Assembly: GCF_900156095.1 (NCBI RefSeq)
Contig: NZ_FTMJ01000002.1
Location: 186,001-250,000, forward strand
Origin: Aeromonas sp. RU39B
GTDB lineage: Bacteria > Pseudomonadota > Gammaproteobacteria > Enterobacterales > Aeromonadaceae
Direction of reading: 5' to 3'
Length of the DNA: 64,000 nt
In this document: one piece after another, positions 27,743 through 36,475 of the stretch
How the letters are laid out: every line of letters begins with the position of its first letter
Numbering within the stretch: the stretch's first letter is position 1
The notes under the pieces: generated by a model
The model's input: the letters and a program-made list of their open reading frames with translations, nothing else
The model's database searches: none
What the model was told of the DNA's origin: nothing
Position numbers and translations under genes: made by a program

Positions 27743-29635
27743 ATGTCTGATACCGAACAATTGCCCTTGTTTGACGAGCTCGGATTGGCCGCGCCCATTC
27801 TCAAAGCACTTCATGACGTGGGCTATGAGCGTCCGTCCCCGATCCAAGCCGCTGCCATTCCACCTCTGTTGGCCGGCCACGATCTGCTGGGACAGGCCCA
27901 GACCGGTACAGGGAAGACCGCAGCCTTTGCACTTCCGCTTTTGTCGCGCTTGGAGGCCGGCAACCGCGCAACCCAGATTCTGGTGCTCGCTCCGACTCGT
28001 GAGCTGGCCATCCAGGTTTCCGAGGCGTGCCAGCGTTACGCTCACCACCTGACCGATTTCCAAGTGCTGCCCATCTATGGCGGCTCCTCCTATGACACCC
28101 AGATCCGCGCACTGCGCCGTGGTGTGCAGGTCGTTGTCGGTACTCCGGGCCGCGTGATGGACCTTATTCGTCGCAAAAACCTGGATCTCTCCGGCCTCAA
28201 GGCGCTGGTCCTCGACGAAGCGGACGAAATGCTGCGCATGGGCTTTATCGACGACGTGGACTGGATCATGGATCAGTGCCCGGCCGGTCGTCAGGTTGCC
28301 CTGTTCTCCGCCACCATGCCGGATCAGATCCGTCGTGTTGCCCAGAAGCACCTGAAGAATCCGAAAGAGGTCAAGATTGCGTCCAAGACCGCAACTGCGA
28401 CCACCATTCGCCAGCGCTACTGGCAGGTCACTGGCACCCACAAGCTGGAAGCCATGACCCGTCTGCTGGAAGTGGAATCCTACGAAGCCCTGCTGGTGTT
28501 CGTGCGCACCAAAAACGCCGCCGAAGAGCTGGCTGGCAAGCTGGCTGCCCGCGGTCACGCCTGTGAAGCCCTGCACGGTGACATTCCGCAGAAGCTGCGT
28601 GAGCGTACCGTTGAGAAGCTGCGTCAAGGCCAGCTGGACATCCTGATCGCCACCGACGTGGTCGCCCGTGGTCTGGACGTTGAGCGTATCACCCACGTCG
28701 TCAACTATGACATTCCGTACGACACCGAGTCCTACGTACACCGTATCGGTCGTACCGGTCGTGCCGGTCGTAAGGGTGAAGCGATTCTGTTTGTGGCTCC
28801 GCGTGAGCGCCGTATGCTGCGCGCCATCGAGCACGCCACACGTCAAAGCATCGAGCCGATGAAGATGCCGACCATGGCTGACATCAACCAGCACCGCATG
28901 GCCAAGTTCAAGGAGCGTATCCGCGAAACCATGCTGGGCGAAGAGCTCGACAACTATTACGAACTCATTAACGAGCTGGTCTCGGAAGATGAGTGTGATC
29001 CGATTGAACTGGCTGCCGCTCTGGCCAAGCTGGTACAAGGTGATCAGCCGCTGCTGCTCGACGAATCCAAGCCGGATCCGCTGCTCTCCCAGCCGCCCCG
29101 CGAATTCGAGCGCCGTGAACAGCGTGATTTTGGTGATCGCGGTGAGCGCGACTTCTCCCGTAGCAATGATCGTGGCGATCGTCCTGCCCGTCGTATGCCG
29201 GATCTTGCCCCGCGGCCGCTTAAAGACAACCCGGACATGCAGATGGAGCGCTTCCGCGTGGAAGTCGGTTCCCATCACGGCGTCAAGCCGGGCCAGATCG
29301 TGGGCGCTATCGCCAACGAAGCCAACCTCGAGAGCCGCTACATCGGTAACATCGAGATTGCTGACGACTTCTCCACTGTCGACCTGCCCCGTGGCATGAG
29401 CGCCGAGGTGATGGAAGTGCTGCGCCGTGCTCGTGTGTGCCAGCGTCCGCTGATGATCACCCCCTATACCGAAGTGCCGGAAGGGACCCGCAGCGCCGCA
29501 CCGCGTCAGTTCCGTGGCGACCGTACGTTCAACAAAGAGCGTCGTCCGTTCAAGGAGCGTCGTGACAACCAGCGTGAAGGTGGTTACGACAAGAATCGCA
29601 AGTTTGGTAACAAGCGCCGCGACAACAACTCATAA
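27743..29635 (+). CDS. deaD: DEAD-box RNA helicase DeaD (CsdA)
   Basis: This 630-residue ATP-dependent RNA helicase helps ribosome assembly and mRNA decay, especially in the cold. All core motifs are present: the Q motif ERPSPIQAAAIPPLL, Walker A AQTGTGKT, PTRELAIQ, VGTPGRVMDL, DEAD (VLDEADEMLR), SAT, and the C-terminal domain with ARGLDVERITHVVNYD and HRIGRTGRAGR. A dimerisation region and a DbpA-like RNA-binding domain follow (FRVEVGSHHGVKPGQIVGAI), then an Arg/Lys-rich tail (KERRPFKERR). I place the start at the ATG at 27743 (GGAAG upstream). The 170-base region before it may be a cold-shock-type leader. Confidence 0.95.
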   Translation: MSDTEQLPLFDELGLAAPILKALHDVGYERPSPIQAAAIPPLLAGHDLLGQAQTGTGKTAAFALPLLSRLEAGNRATQILVLAPTRELAIQVSEACQRYAHHLTDFQVLPIYGGSSYDTQIRALRRGVQVVVGTPGRVMDLIRRKNLDLSGLKALVLDEADEMLRMGFIDDVDWIMDQCPAGRQVALFSATMPDQIRRVAQKHLKNPKEVKIASKTATATTIRQRYWQVTGTHKLEAMTRLLEVESYEALLVFVRTKNAAEELAGKLAARGHACEALHGDIPQKLRERTVEKLRQGQLDILIATDVVARGLDVERITHVVNYDIPYDTESYVHRIGRTGRAGRKGEAILFVAPRERRMLRAIEHATRQSIEPMKMPTMADINQHRMAKFKERIRETMLGEELDNYYELINELVSEDECDPIELAAALAKLVQGDQPLLLDESKPDPLLSQPPREFERREQRDFGDRGERDFSRSNDRGDRPARRMPDLAPRPLKDNPDMQMERFRVEVGSHHGVKPGQIVGAIANEANLESRYIGNIEIADDFSTVDLPRGMSAEVMEVLRRARVCQRPLMITPYTEVPEGTRSAAPRQFRGDRTFNKERRPFKERRDNQREGGYDKNRKFGNKRRDNNS

Positions 29636-29658
29636 ATGAGTTGAGTTCACATGCCAAA

Positions 29659-29689
29659 GGGCCGATCAGATGATCGGCCCTTTGTTTTT
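29659..29689 (+). terminator. Terminator of deaD
   Basis: GGGCCGATCA / TGATCGGCCC with a 2-base loop (29659-29680) is followed by TTTGTTTTT. It is a strong intrinsic terminator 24 bases after the stop. Confidence 0.9.
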
Positions 29690-29783
29690 CTGCGCTTGCT
29701 GCACGATACGCAGCAATCAGTCGTCACCGAAAAAGCAATTTGTCGTGACGGGGAAACAGGGAGGGGAAGGTGATTGCGTTCAC

Positions 29784-29848
29784 GTTATTGATAGGGCAAG
29801 ATGTTTGGACGTCTAAACATCTGAATGTTTGGGTGTCCTATCAATAAC
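29784..29848. repeat. 12-bp inverted repeat flanking the met boxes
   Basis: GTTATTGATAGG (29784-29795) and its exact complement CCTATCAATAAC (29837-29848) enclose the five met boxes. TTGATA within the left arm (29789-29794) could be a -35 element, with TCTAAA at 29812-29817 as -10 at 17-base spacing. Confidence 0.6.
29799..29838 (+). promoter_or_regulatory. MetJ operator: five tandem 8-bp met boxes
   Basis: Five consecutive octamers resemble the MetJ consensus AGACGTCT: AGATGTTT, GGACGTCT, AAACATCT, GAATGTTT and GGGTGTCC. The second box is nearly perfect. They lie 31 bases before the start of a homocysteine S-methyltransferase gene and overlap the likely promoter, exactly what is known for SAM-dependent MetJ repression. 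The site itself is seen in sequence; repression is inferred. Confidence 0.8.
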
Positions 29849-29869
29849 AATCATACGCCGGAGAGCATC

Positions 29870-30781
29870 ATGAGTGACAGACAAGGGGTTGACGTTCTGG
29901 ATGGAGGCATGGGTCGAGAGCTGGCGCGTCGCGGCGCTCCGTTCCGCCAGCCGGAGTGGTCGGCGTTGGCCTTGATCGAGGCACCAGAGACAGTCAGCGC
30001 TGTGCATGAGAGCTATGCACAAAGCGGTGCGCGCGTCATTACCAGTAACAGCTATGCGCTGGTACCGTTCCACATTGGTGAAGCGCGTTTTGCCCGTGAC
30101 GGTGCAACGTTGGCTGCTTTGGCGGGTCGTCTGGCGCGTGAGGTAGCGGATCGTCACCCGGGTGTTCGTGTGGCTGGCTCGCTGCCGCCGCTGTTTGGCT
30201 CTTATCGTGCCGATCTCTATCAACCGGAGCGGGTACGCGAGCTGGCCACCCCTTTGATTGCGGCCCTTTCTCCCAGCGTGGATATCTGGCTCACCGAAAC
30301 CATGAGCCTGATTGCCGAGCCGCTGGCCTATCGCGCGCTGTTGCCGGATGACGGTAAGCCGTTTTGGGTGTCGTTCACCTTGGAAGACGAGCATCCCCAT
30401 GCCGAGCCGCGCCTGCGCTCGGGCGAGCCGGTGAGCGCCGCTGTTCGTGCACTGGTCGAGGCCGGCGCATCCGCGATTCTGTTTAACTGCTGTCAGCCCG
30501 AGGTCATTGGGGCAGCGTTGGCGGAAGCCACCGCAACCCTGAACATGCTTGAGCGCAGCGACGTGCGTCTGGGCGCTTACGCCAATGCCTTCCCGCCGCA
30601 ACCTAAAGAAGCGACTGCCAATGATGGTTTGGACGAGATCCGTGATGACCTGGGCCCGCGTGACTATCTGGAGTGGGCCGAGCGCTGGCAACGCCAGGGC
30701 GCTAGCCTGATTGGCGGCTGCTGCGGCATTGGCCCGGAGCACATTGCGGCGCTCAGTGAACGTTTCAAGGAGCCGGCATGA
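29870..30781 (+). CDS. mmuM: Homocysteine S-methyltransferase (MmuM-like)
   Basis: This 303-residue zinc enzyme transfers a methyl group from S-methylmethionine (or SAM) to homocysteine to make methionine. The family is shown by DVLDGGMGRELARRGAPF at the N-terminus, ITSNSYALVPFHIG, and the zinc-binding cysteines in ILFNCCQPEVI and near the C-terminus LIGGCCGIGPEHI. The ATG at 29870 has GGAG upstream and fits the family length. It is first in a two-gene operon: its stop overlaps the ATG of the permease (ATGA). The tandem met boxes upstream strongly support a role in methionine supply. The methyl donor is inferred from MmuM. Confidence 0.88.
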   Translation: MSDRQGVDVLDGGMGRELARRGAPFRQPEWSALALIEAPETVSAVHESYAQSGARVITSNSYALVPFHIGEARFARDGATLAALAGRLAREVADRHPGVRVAGSLPPLFGSYRADLYQPERVRELATPLIAALSPSVDIWLTETMSLIAEPLAYRALLPDDGKPFWVSFTLEDEHPHAEPRLRSGEPVSAAVRALVEAGASAILFNCCQPEVIGAALAEATATLNMLERSDVRLGAYANAFPPQPKEATANDGLDEIRDDLGPRDYLEWAERWQRQGASLIGGCCGIGPEHIAALSERFKEPA

Positions 30782-32178
30782 GCGAACGCAAGATTGGACT
30801 CTGGTCGCTGACCGCACTGGTTTTTAGCTCCATGGTGGGCGCCGGGGTCTTCAGCCTGCCGCAGAATATGGCAGCGGTAGCTGGCGTCAATGCAGTGCTG
30901 ATCGGCTGGGTGGTGACCGGTGTTGGCATCCTGGCGCTGGCCGCCTGTTTTCTCTATCTATCCCGGCTGCGACCACAACTTGATGGTGGCATCTACAGCT
31001 ATGCCCGTGAAGGGTTTGGCGATCTGGTCGGTTTTTTCAGTGCCTGGGGCTACTGGCTCTGTGCCACCATCGGTGTCGTCGGCTATCTGGTGGTGGCGTT
31101 TGCCGCGCTCAGCAGCTTTGTCGATACGCCGCAATACACCTGGTTTGGTGAGGGAAACACCGTTTGGGCCTTCCTTGGTGAGTCATGCATCCTGTGGGGG
31201 GTGCATCTGTTGGTAGTGCGCGGCATTCGCCAGGCGGCGCTGTTTAATCTGGTCGCGACGCTGGCAAAGAGCCTGCCGCTGCTGATCTTTATCGCCTTGG
31301 CCTGCTACTGGTTTGACCCGGTCGTGTTCCATGCCGATGTGCAAGGGGAGAGCCTGGCCCAGCCGGTCTCCGAGCAGGTGCGTAACACCATGCTGATCAC
31401 CCTGTGGGTCTTTACCGGTATCGAAGGGGCGGCGGTGCTGTCGGCGCGGGCACGCAGCAAGCGTGACGTAGGCCGTGCCACTGTGCTTGGCGTGTTGCTG
31501 GCACTGGCGCTCTATGTGCTGGTCTCGGTGCTCTCGCTCGGTATTCTGGGGCGCCCTGAGCTGGCTGCGCTCAGCAACCCTTCTATGGCCGGGCTGATGG
31601 CGCACATGAGCGGTCACTGGGGCAAGGTGGTGATCAGCCTCGGCCTGATTGTCTCGGTGCTGGCCTCGTATGTGAGCTGGACGCTGTTTGCCGCCGAGGT
31701 GCCTTATAGCGCCGCGCAGCGTGGCGCCTTCCCGGCGGTGTTTAAGCAGCAGAACGAATCCGGTACGCCGGTCGCCTCGCTCTGGCTCACCAGCCTCACG
31801 GTTCAGGGATGCCTGCTGTTGGTGTGGCTGCTTGGCAAGGGGTATACCAACCTGCTGCTGGTCTCCACCTCGATGATTTTGGTGCCCTATTTCCTGATTG
31901 GTGCCTACCTGCTCAAGCTGTCGCTGGCGGGCGAGGGCGATCTTAAAGTGCGCATCGCGGCGCTGCTGGCCACTGTCTACGGTCTGTGGCTGCTCTATGC
32001 GGCGGGAGTGGAATATCTGCTGCTCTCGATTCTGCTCTACGGACCGGGCCTGCTTTTGTTCCTGCATACCCGCAGAAAGCTGGGCCTGCCTCTGGGTGGC
32101 CGTGAGCGGCTGCTGGCAGGGATCACGCTGGTCGCACTACTTCCTGCGCTTTGGAGTTTCGGTCAGCAGCTTTCGTAA
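30778..32178 (+). CDS. APC-family amino acid permease (candidate S-methylmethionine/methionine transporter)
   Basis: This 466-residue permease has about twelve membrane helices and belongs to the amino acid-polyamine-organocation family. The TM1 motif LTALVFSSMVGAGVFSLPQN and the following Gly-rich helix match the basic amino acid/polyamine antiporter (ArcD-like) branch, as do GGIYSYAREGFGDLVGFFSA and GIEGAAVLSARARSKRDVG. By sequence alone it would be called an arginine/ornithine-type antiporter. The four-base overlap with mmuM and the shared MetJ operator argue for S-methylmethionine, methionine or homocysteine instead, as with E. coli mmuP-mmuM. A strong terminator follows. Confidence 0.88.
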   Translation: MSERKIGLWSLTALVFSSMVGAGVFSLPQNMAAVAGVNAVLIGWVVTGVGILALAACFLYLSRLRPQLDGGIYSYAREGFGDLVGFFSAWGYWLCATIGVVGYLVVAFAALSSFVDTPQYTWFGEGNTVWAFLGESCILWGVHLLVVRGIRQAALFNLVATLAKSLPLLIFIALACYWFDPVVFHADVQGESLAQPVSEQVRNTMLITLWVFTGIEGAAVLSARARSKRDVGRATVLGVLLALALYVLVSVLSLGILGRPELAALSNPSMAGLMAHMSGHWGKVVISLGLIVSVLASYVSWTLFAAEVPYSAAQRGAFPAVFKQQNESGTPVASLWLTSLTVQGCLLLVWLLGKGYTNLLLVSTSMILVPYFLIGAYLLKLSLAGEGDLKVRIAALLATVYGLWLLYAAGVEYLLLSILLYGPGLLLFLHTRRKLGLPLGGRERLLAGITLVALLPALWSFGQQLS

Positions 32179-32198
32179 TCACCACGCGAAGTAATAAG

Positions 32199-32226
32199 AA
32201 GGGGAGCCATCACGGCTCCCCTTCTG
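32199..32226. terminator. Bidirectional terminator after the mmuM-permease operon
   Basis: AAGGGGAGCC-ATCAC-GGCTCCCCTT (32199-32223) lies between the permease gene and the convergent ABC transporter operon, with CTGTTT downstream on the plus strand. Confidence 0.8.
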
Positions 32227-32248
32227 TTTATGACATGTTGCTAGCAGC

Positions 32249-32992
32249 TTATAGCACTTGGCTTAAAAAGCGTTGCAGCCGCTCCGAGGCGGGGGTGTCG
32301 AAAAACGCTTCGGGCGTGTCATCGACCAGCAGCTCACCGTTTTCCATAAACAGCACCCGGTCGGCCACTTCGCGAGCAAAGCCCATTTCGTGGGTAACCA
32401 CCACCATGGTCATGCCATCGCGTGCCAGGCTCTTCATGACTTCGAGCACTTCACCCACCATTTCCGGGTCGAGCGCACTGGTTGGCTCATCAAACAGCAT
32501 GATGCGCGGTTGCATAGCCAGGGCGCGGGCGATCGCCACCCGCTGCTGCTGGCCGCCGGAGAGCTGGGACGGGTAGCTCTCGGCCTTGTTCGACAAACCT
32601 ACTTTGAGCAGCAGTGCCTTGGCCCGGTCCTCGGCATCTTTACGCGACAGGCCGCGAACCTTCTGCGGAGCAAGGCAGATATTTTCAAGCACAGTTAGAT
32701 GCGGGAACAGGTTGAAGGACTGGAACACCATGCCCACCTCTTCACGCAACTTGTTGACGTTACCGGGCTCGGTCAGGCTGATGCCATCGACCACGATGGA
32801 GCCATCGTTGATGGTCTCAAGCTGGTTAAGCGTGCGCAGAAAGGTCGATTTGCCCGAGCCGCTCGGGCCGACAATCACCACCACTTCCCCTTCTGCCACC
32901 TGGGTGGTGACGTTTTTCAGGGCATGCACAGCCGTGCCGTAAAACTTCTCGACGCCCTCGGCGTAGATGATGGGATCAGTTGCTTTTTGCAT
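32249..32992 (-). CDS. Polar amino acid ABC transporter, ATP-binding protein (GlnQ-like)
   Basis: This 247-residue ABC ATPase energises the importer encoded just upstream. It has Walker [20 protein letters not shown], a Q-loop in [20 protein letters not shown], signature [15 protein letters not shown], Walker [16 protein letters not shown] and the switch His in [12 protein letters not shown]. The pattern is that of the PAAT family (GlnQ, HisP, ArtP). The start at 32992 has GAGGTG upstream and overlaps the permease end by 17 bases, so the two are coupled. It is the last gene of a binding protein - permease - ATPase operon with a single permease gene. Confidence 0.93.
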   Translation of the reverse strand: MQKATDPIIYAEGVEKFYGTAVHALKNVTTQVAEGEVVVIVGPSGSGKSTFLRTLNQLETINDGSIVVDGISLTEPGNVNKLREEVGMVFQSFNLFPHLTVLENICLAPQKVRGLSRKDAEDRAKALLLKVGLSNKAESYPSQLSGGQQQRVAIARALAMQPRIMLFDEPTSALDPEMVGEVLEVMKSLARDGMTMVVVTHEMGFAREVADRVLFMENGELLVDDTPEAFFDTPASERLQRFLSQVL

Positions 32993-33947
32993 ATTTCACC
33001 TCGAGGCGACGAACTAGGAACGACAGGGTACCGGTGAGCAGCAGATAGAGCAGGGCCACGGTAAACCAGACCTCGAACGGGCTGAAGGTAGAGCTGACCA
33101 CTTCGCGACCGGCCTTGGTGAGATCGGTAATCGAGATGACCGACACCAGGGAGGAGTCCTTGATAAGGTTGATGAATTGACCCGCCAGTGGCGGCAGTAC
33201 ACGCTTGAACGCCTGGGGCAGAATGACGTAACGCATGGTCTGCCCGGCGGTCATGCCAAGGCTGCGCCCTGCTTCCATCTGCCCTTTGTGAATGGAGCTG
33301 ATACCGGCACGCACGATTTCGGCCACATAAGCGCCGGTAAAGACCGCCAGCGCGGCGACCCCGGCCGTGAAGCGATCGAGGTTTAACACGGTGCCGATAA
33401 AGAAATAGACGATAAAGATCTGCACCAGCAGCGGGGTGCCGCGGATGATCTCGATGTAGGTCACCGACAGATTGCGCAGCGCCGGGTTGTGCGACAGACG
33501 CGCCAGCCCGGTCAGTGTTCCCAGAATGATGGCAACGATGCCGGAGAAGAAGGATAGCTTGACGGTGACCCAAACACCCATGGCAATCGGGCCTGCAGTC
33601 CACTCTTTGTGACTATCGAGCGCGTCACCGCGAAAGACGGTATCCCCTTCAGCAACCACGGCACCCTCGGCCGCGACGGCCTGGCGATGCTTGGCATCCT
33701 GATCATCTTGCAGCCACAGCGCGCCCTTGTCGGCGACGATGGTGCCGTCAAATTCGGCAAAGCTCTTTTGCTCGGTTTGATAGACGATGTATTGGGGGAT
33801 CCGCTCCCAGCGCCAGGTGTAATTGACGGCCTGAACGGCTTGATAAATTCCAAGGCCAACGAGCAGCATCAAAAAAGCAAACACGCCATGCCACAGTAAC
33901 GGGTGGGGGCGCTTTTCCATCTGGCGTACAGGTTTTGTGCTCGGCAC
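32976..33947 (-). CDS. Polar amino acid ABC transporter, permease with N-terminal periplasmic insertion
   Basis: A 323-residue permease of the HisMQ/GlnP type. TM1 ([16 protein letters not shown]) is followed by roughly 80 hydrophilic residues before the standard transport domain, which starts [20 protein letters not shown]. The EAA loop that docks on the ATPase is [31 protein letters not shown] near the end is typical for the family. The start is a GTG at 33947 with AGAGG upstream; a later ATG lacks a ribosome binding site. As the only permease in the operon it probably forms a homodimer. Extended forms of this kind are known in Vibrio and relatives. Confidence 0.9.
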   Translation of the reverse strand: MPSTKPVRQMEKRPHPLLWHGVFAFLMLLVGLGIYQAVQAVNYTWRWERIPQYIVYQTEQKSFAEFDGTIVADKGALWLQDDQDAKHRQAVAAEGAVVAEGDTVFRGDALDSHKEWTAGPIAMGVWVTVKLSFFSGIVAIILGTLTGLARLSHNPALRNLSVTYIEIIRGTPLLVQIFIVYFFIGTVLNLDRFTAGVAALAVFTGAYVAEIVRAGISSIHKGQMEAGRSLGMTAGQTMRYVILPQAFKRVLPPLAGQFINLIKDSSLVSVISITDLTKAGREVVSSTFSPFEVWFTVALLYLLLTGTLSFLVRRLEVKYAKSN

Positions 33948-33996
33948 TATGACAACCTCTTGTTCTTACTAACGAAAATATTGTTATTGAGCGATA

Positions 33997-34019
33997 AGGG
34001 CGGCCAGTGGCCGCCCTTG
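33997..34019 (-). terminator. Intercistronic hairpin after the binding-protein gene
   Basis: AAGGGCGGCC / GGCCGCCCTT with a 3-base loop lies 11 bases after the binding-protein stop and before the permease. With no T run it is likely an RNA-stabilising or partial-termination hairpin that keeps binding-protein output above that of the membrane genes. Confidence 0.6.
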
Positions 34020-34029
34020 CAAGACGTGC

Positions 34030-34809
34030 TTACTTGAGTTGCTTGAGCCAGTCGGTGGACTCAAACCACTTCTTGTAGAGGCGATCATAGCTACCGTCGC
34101 CCTTGATTTGACGCAGGTAGTTGTTCAGCCAGTTGATAAAATCTGCATCACCTTTGCGCACGGCCCAGGCCAGCGGCTCGAAAGTGAAGGGCTTGTCGAG
34201 GTGCACCACGGCGCCCACGTTTTGCGAGGCAAACACGGCGTTGTAGGGCAGGTCGTAAACAAAGGCATCTACCTTGCCGTTGATCACTTCCAGCTTGGCA
34301 TCGTCCTGGGTTTCAAATTGGAAGATCTGAGCCTTCGGGATCAGACGCTTGACGGCTTCTTCCCCGGTGGTACCGAGCTTGACGGCAATCTTGTACTTCG
34401 GATCGTTCAGGTCTTGGAAGGACTTGATGGTGCCAGCCAGATCCTTGCGCAGCACGATGGTCTGACCCACTACGATGTAGGGATCGGCAAAGTTCACGCG
34501 CAGGTTACGTTGGGGAGTGACGGTCATGCCGCCCATGATGACGTCAAATTTGTCGGTCAGCAGCGCCGGGATGATACCGTCCCATGCCGTGTTCACGAAC
34601 TCGACCTTGACGCCCATGTCCTTGGCAACTAGCTTGGCCAAGTCCACATCAAAACCGATGTATTGGCCTTGCTTGTTGGTCATTTCAAAGGGTTGGTAGC
34701 CTGCATCGAAACCAACACGCAGGGTGCCGCGCTTGAGGATGTCATCAACGGTACTGGCCTGGGCCAGACCGCAAAACAGTAATGCGGTAAGAATCAGCTT
34801 TTTTATCAT
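34030..34809 (-). CDS. Polar amino acid ABC transporter, periplasmic binding protein
   Basis: This 259-residue family-3 solute-binding protein has a signal peptide, MIKKLILTALLFCGLAQA, with probable cleavage after AQA. The mature part shows family features: LRVGFDAGYQPFEMTNKQGQ, YIGFDVDLAKLVAKDMG, VDAFVYDLPYNAVFA and AVRKGDADFINWLNNYL. It collects a polar amino acid, probably glutamine or a similar substrate, for the permease and ATPase downstream. The ATG at 34809 gives a proper signal peptide; the longer frame does not. Exact ligand specificity cannot be read from the sequence. Confidence 0.92.
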   Translation of the reverse strand: MIKKLILTALLFCGLAQASTVDDILKRGTLRVGFDAGYQPFEMTNKQGQYIGFDVDLAKLVAKDMGVKVEFVNTAWDGIIPALLTDKFDVIMGGMTVTPQRNLRVNFADPYIVVGQTIVLRKDLAGTIKSFQDLNDPKYKIAVKLGTTGEEAVKRLIPKAQIFQFETQDDAKLEVINGKVDAFVYDLPYNAVFASQNVGAVVHLDKPFTFEPLAWAVRKGDADFINWLNNYLRQIKGDGSYDRLYKKWFESTDWLKQLK

Positions 34810-35168
34810 TTTGACGTCTCTGTCGATGTTGTGTTCTGCCTTGAACCTGCGCCCACGCATTCCCTGTGAGAACAGCTGTCGCATCCGGCAACAGGCAAGA
34901 CGGGAAGTGGCCTACGGCCAGCAACGAGATCACCGTTTTATGCAGCACAATATTGCGGAAGATTTGTTCAACTCCAGTTAAAACAGAGAGCTGTCACCCG
35001 CAAGAGCGACTTGCACAGCAATGATATCTCGATGATCCAACATATCTATCTCCGCTTGTCGGTGCAAGCCCTTACCTGCAGATTCGCCAGCATGAGTGGC
35101 GGTCAGTATGGGGGAGGACAAACGGTTCAGCGCTCACATATACTCCCGCCAGTTATGCCGGCTGGTAG
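34810..35168. promoter_or_regulatory. Divergent intergenic region, no gene seen
   Basis: This 359-base gap lies between the ABC transporter operon (minus) and the diguanylate cyclase gene (plus) and should hold both promoters. I see no convincing gene, terminator or named operator in it. Confidence 0.4.
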
Positions 35169-36362
35169 ATGGATGAAATGGAAATTTTTCTACTAAAACT
35201 AGATATTTATACACTTATGCTGCTGGCTCTATTCGGCTATCTGCTGGGTTTTCTGACCCTGTCGCTGACCTGGATGACGCACCGGGATATGCCTGGTACC
35301 GGGCTCTGGTGGTTGGGCAGCCTGCTGGCCGTGATCGGCCAGTCCGGATTTGCCATGCAATTGTTAACCACCTCAGCGGTTGGGTTGTGGGTCGGCAATG
35401 TGTTCTTGATTACCCATGTGGCGCTGATGGTGGCGTCGCTGCGTCGTTTCTTTGCTCTGCCGCCAGCCTGGCGAGTCTGGTGGGGGGGGGTGCTGGCATT
35501 TGCTGTGCTGATGGCGTGGGCGTTTTATGTCGAGTTGGCTGTCAGTGTGCGGATCGTTCTCTCCAGCCTGGCGTTTCTTGCGTGGGGCAGCACCAGCGTT
35601 TGGCTACTGTGGCAACACGGACGGGAGGATTCTCCTCTGGCCTCGCGGCTATTTATGGCCGTCATGGCGCTGATAATGGCGTTGACCCTGCTCAGAATGG
35701 GGCTGCTGTCGGTTGAAACGGTCGGCTCGCCATTTCGTCGACAACTGGTCAATGTGATTCCTTATATTTCCATGCTGGTGGGTGGGTATCTGAGTTCGAT
35801 AGGATTTCTGCTGCTTTGCACCGAGCGGCGCAACATGATGCTGCGTGAGCTGGCCCTGCGTGATGCATTGACCGGTGTATTCAATCGGCGCGGATTACAC
35901 CATGAACTCGGGCGTCAGCTGACCAACGAGCCCATGATGCTGGCTATGTTGGATTTGGACGATTTCAAACTGATCAACGACTGTTTTGGCCATGATACCG
36001 GAGATAGGGTGCTGCAAAGCGTGGCCCAAACGCTCTCGCAGCAACCCGGACTGCTTGTGGGCCGCTTTGGTGGTGAGGAGTTCGTCTTGCTTGCTCAGCG
36101 GCCTGATGGTAAGGCTGCCGCGTTGTGCCAGCACCTGTGCCGCGACATTGCTGATATGCGGATTGATGGATTGCCGATTACTGCGAGCATCGGCATGGAT
36201 TGGCTGCAACCGGGCGAAACGCTGGATGAGGCGCTGCGCCGCGCCGACAAGGCGCTCTATCAGGCCAAACTGTCAGGCAAGAACCGGGTATGCGAATGGA
36301 CAGCCGACCTGCCAGACGTAACGCGGGCCTCTGGTATGGCGATACCCCAATCATCGCCATAA
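35169..36362 (+). CDS. Diguanylate cyclase with multi-helix membrane sensor
   Basis: A 397-residue protein with six to seven predicted membrane helices in the first 210 residues (for example LDIYTLMLLALFGYLLGFLT and VFLITHVALMVASLRRFFAL), in the manner of MASE-type sensors, and a C-terminal GGDEF domain. DALTGVFNRRGLHHEL, LDLDDFKLINDCFGHDTGD and GRFGGEEFVLL show an active cyclase. Unlike the two cyclases at 15.5-18.3 kb, there is no RxxD inhibitory site before GGEEF. The ATG at 35169 or the one at 35178 may be used; both have weak ribosome sites. It should produce cyclic di-GMP in response to an unknown membrane signal. Confidence 0.9.
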   Translation: MDEMEIFLLKLDIYTLMLLALFGYLLGFLTLSLTWMTHRDMPGTGLWWLGSLLAVIGQSGFAMQLLTTSAVGLWVGNVFLITHVALMVASLRRFFALPPAWRVWWGGVLAFAVLMAWAFYVELAVSVRIVLSSLAFLAWGSTSVWLLWQHGREDSPLASRLFMAVMALIMALTLLRMGLLSVETVGSPFRRQLVNVIPYISMLVGGYLSSIGFLLLCTERRNMMLRELALRDALTGVFNRRGLHHELGRQLTNEPMMLAMLDLDDFKLINDCFGHDTGDRVLQSVAQTLSQQPGLLVGRFGGEEFVLLAQRPDGKAAALCQHLCRDIADMRIDGLPITASIGMDWLQPGETLDEALRRADKALYQAKLSGKNRVCEWTADLPDVTRASGMAIPQSSP

Positions 36363-36475
36363 AGGTGTGTGGCGCCGGGCAGTGTCGTCATTGCGGCCAA
36401 GGCGCTGAGATCTTCTGCTAGGGGGTATTTTGGTTTAGACTGCGCGCTCCATCCTGCAGAGTTCTTCTTCAAAGC

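Noticed and set aside
27626-29278. 550-codon frame antisense to deaD
   Set aside because: Shadow of the strongly biased deaD codons; composition and repeats (for example many TTG/TTD) are not protein-like.
34797-34822. AGACGTCA near the start of the amino-acid binding-protein gene, similar to one met box
   Set aside because: Only a single box is present, with no adjacent second unit; MetJ binding requires at least two tandem boxes.
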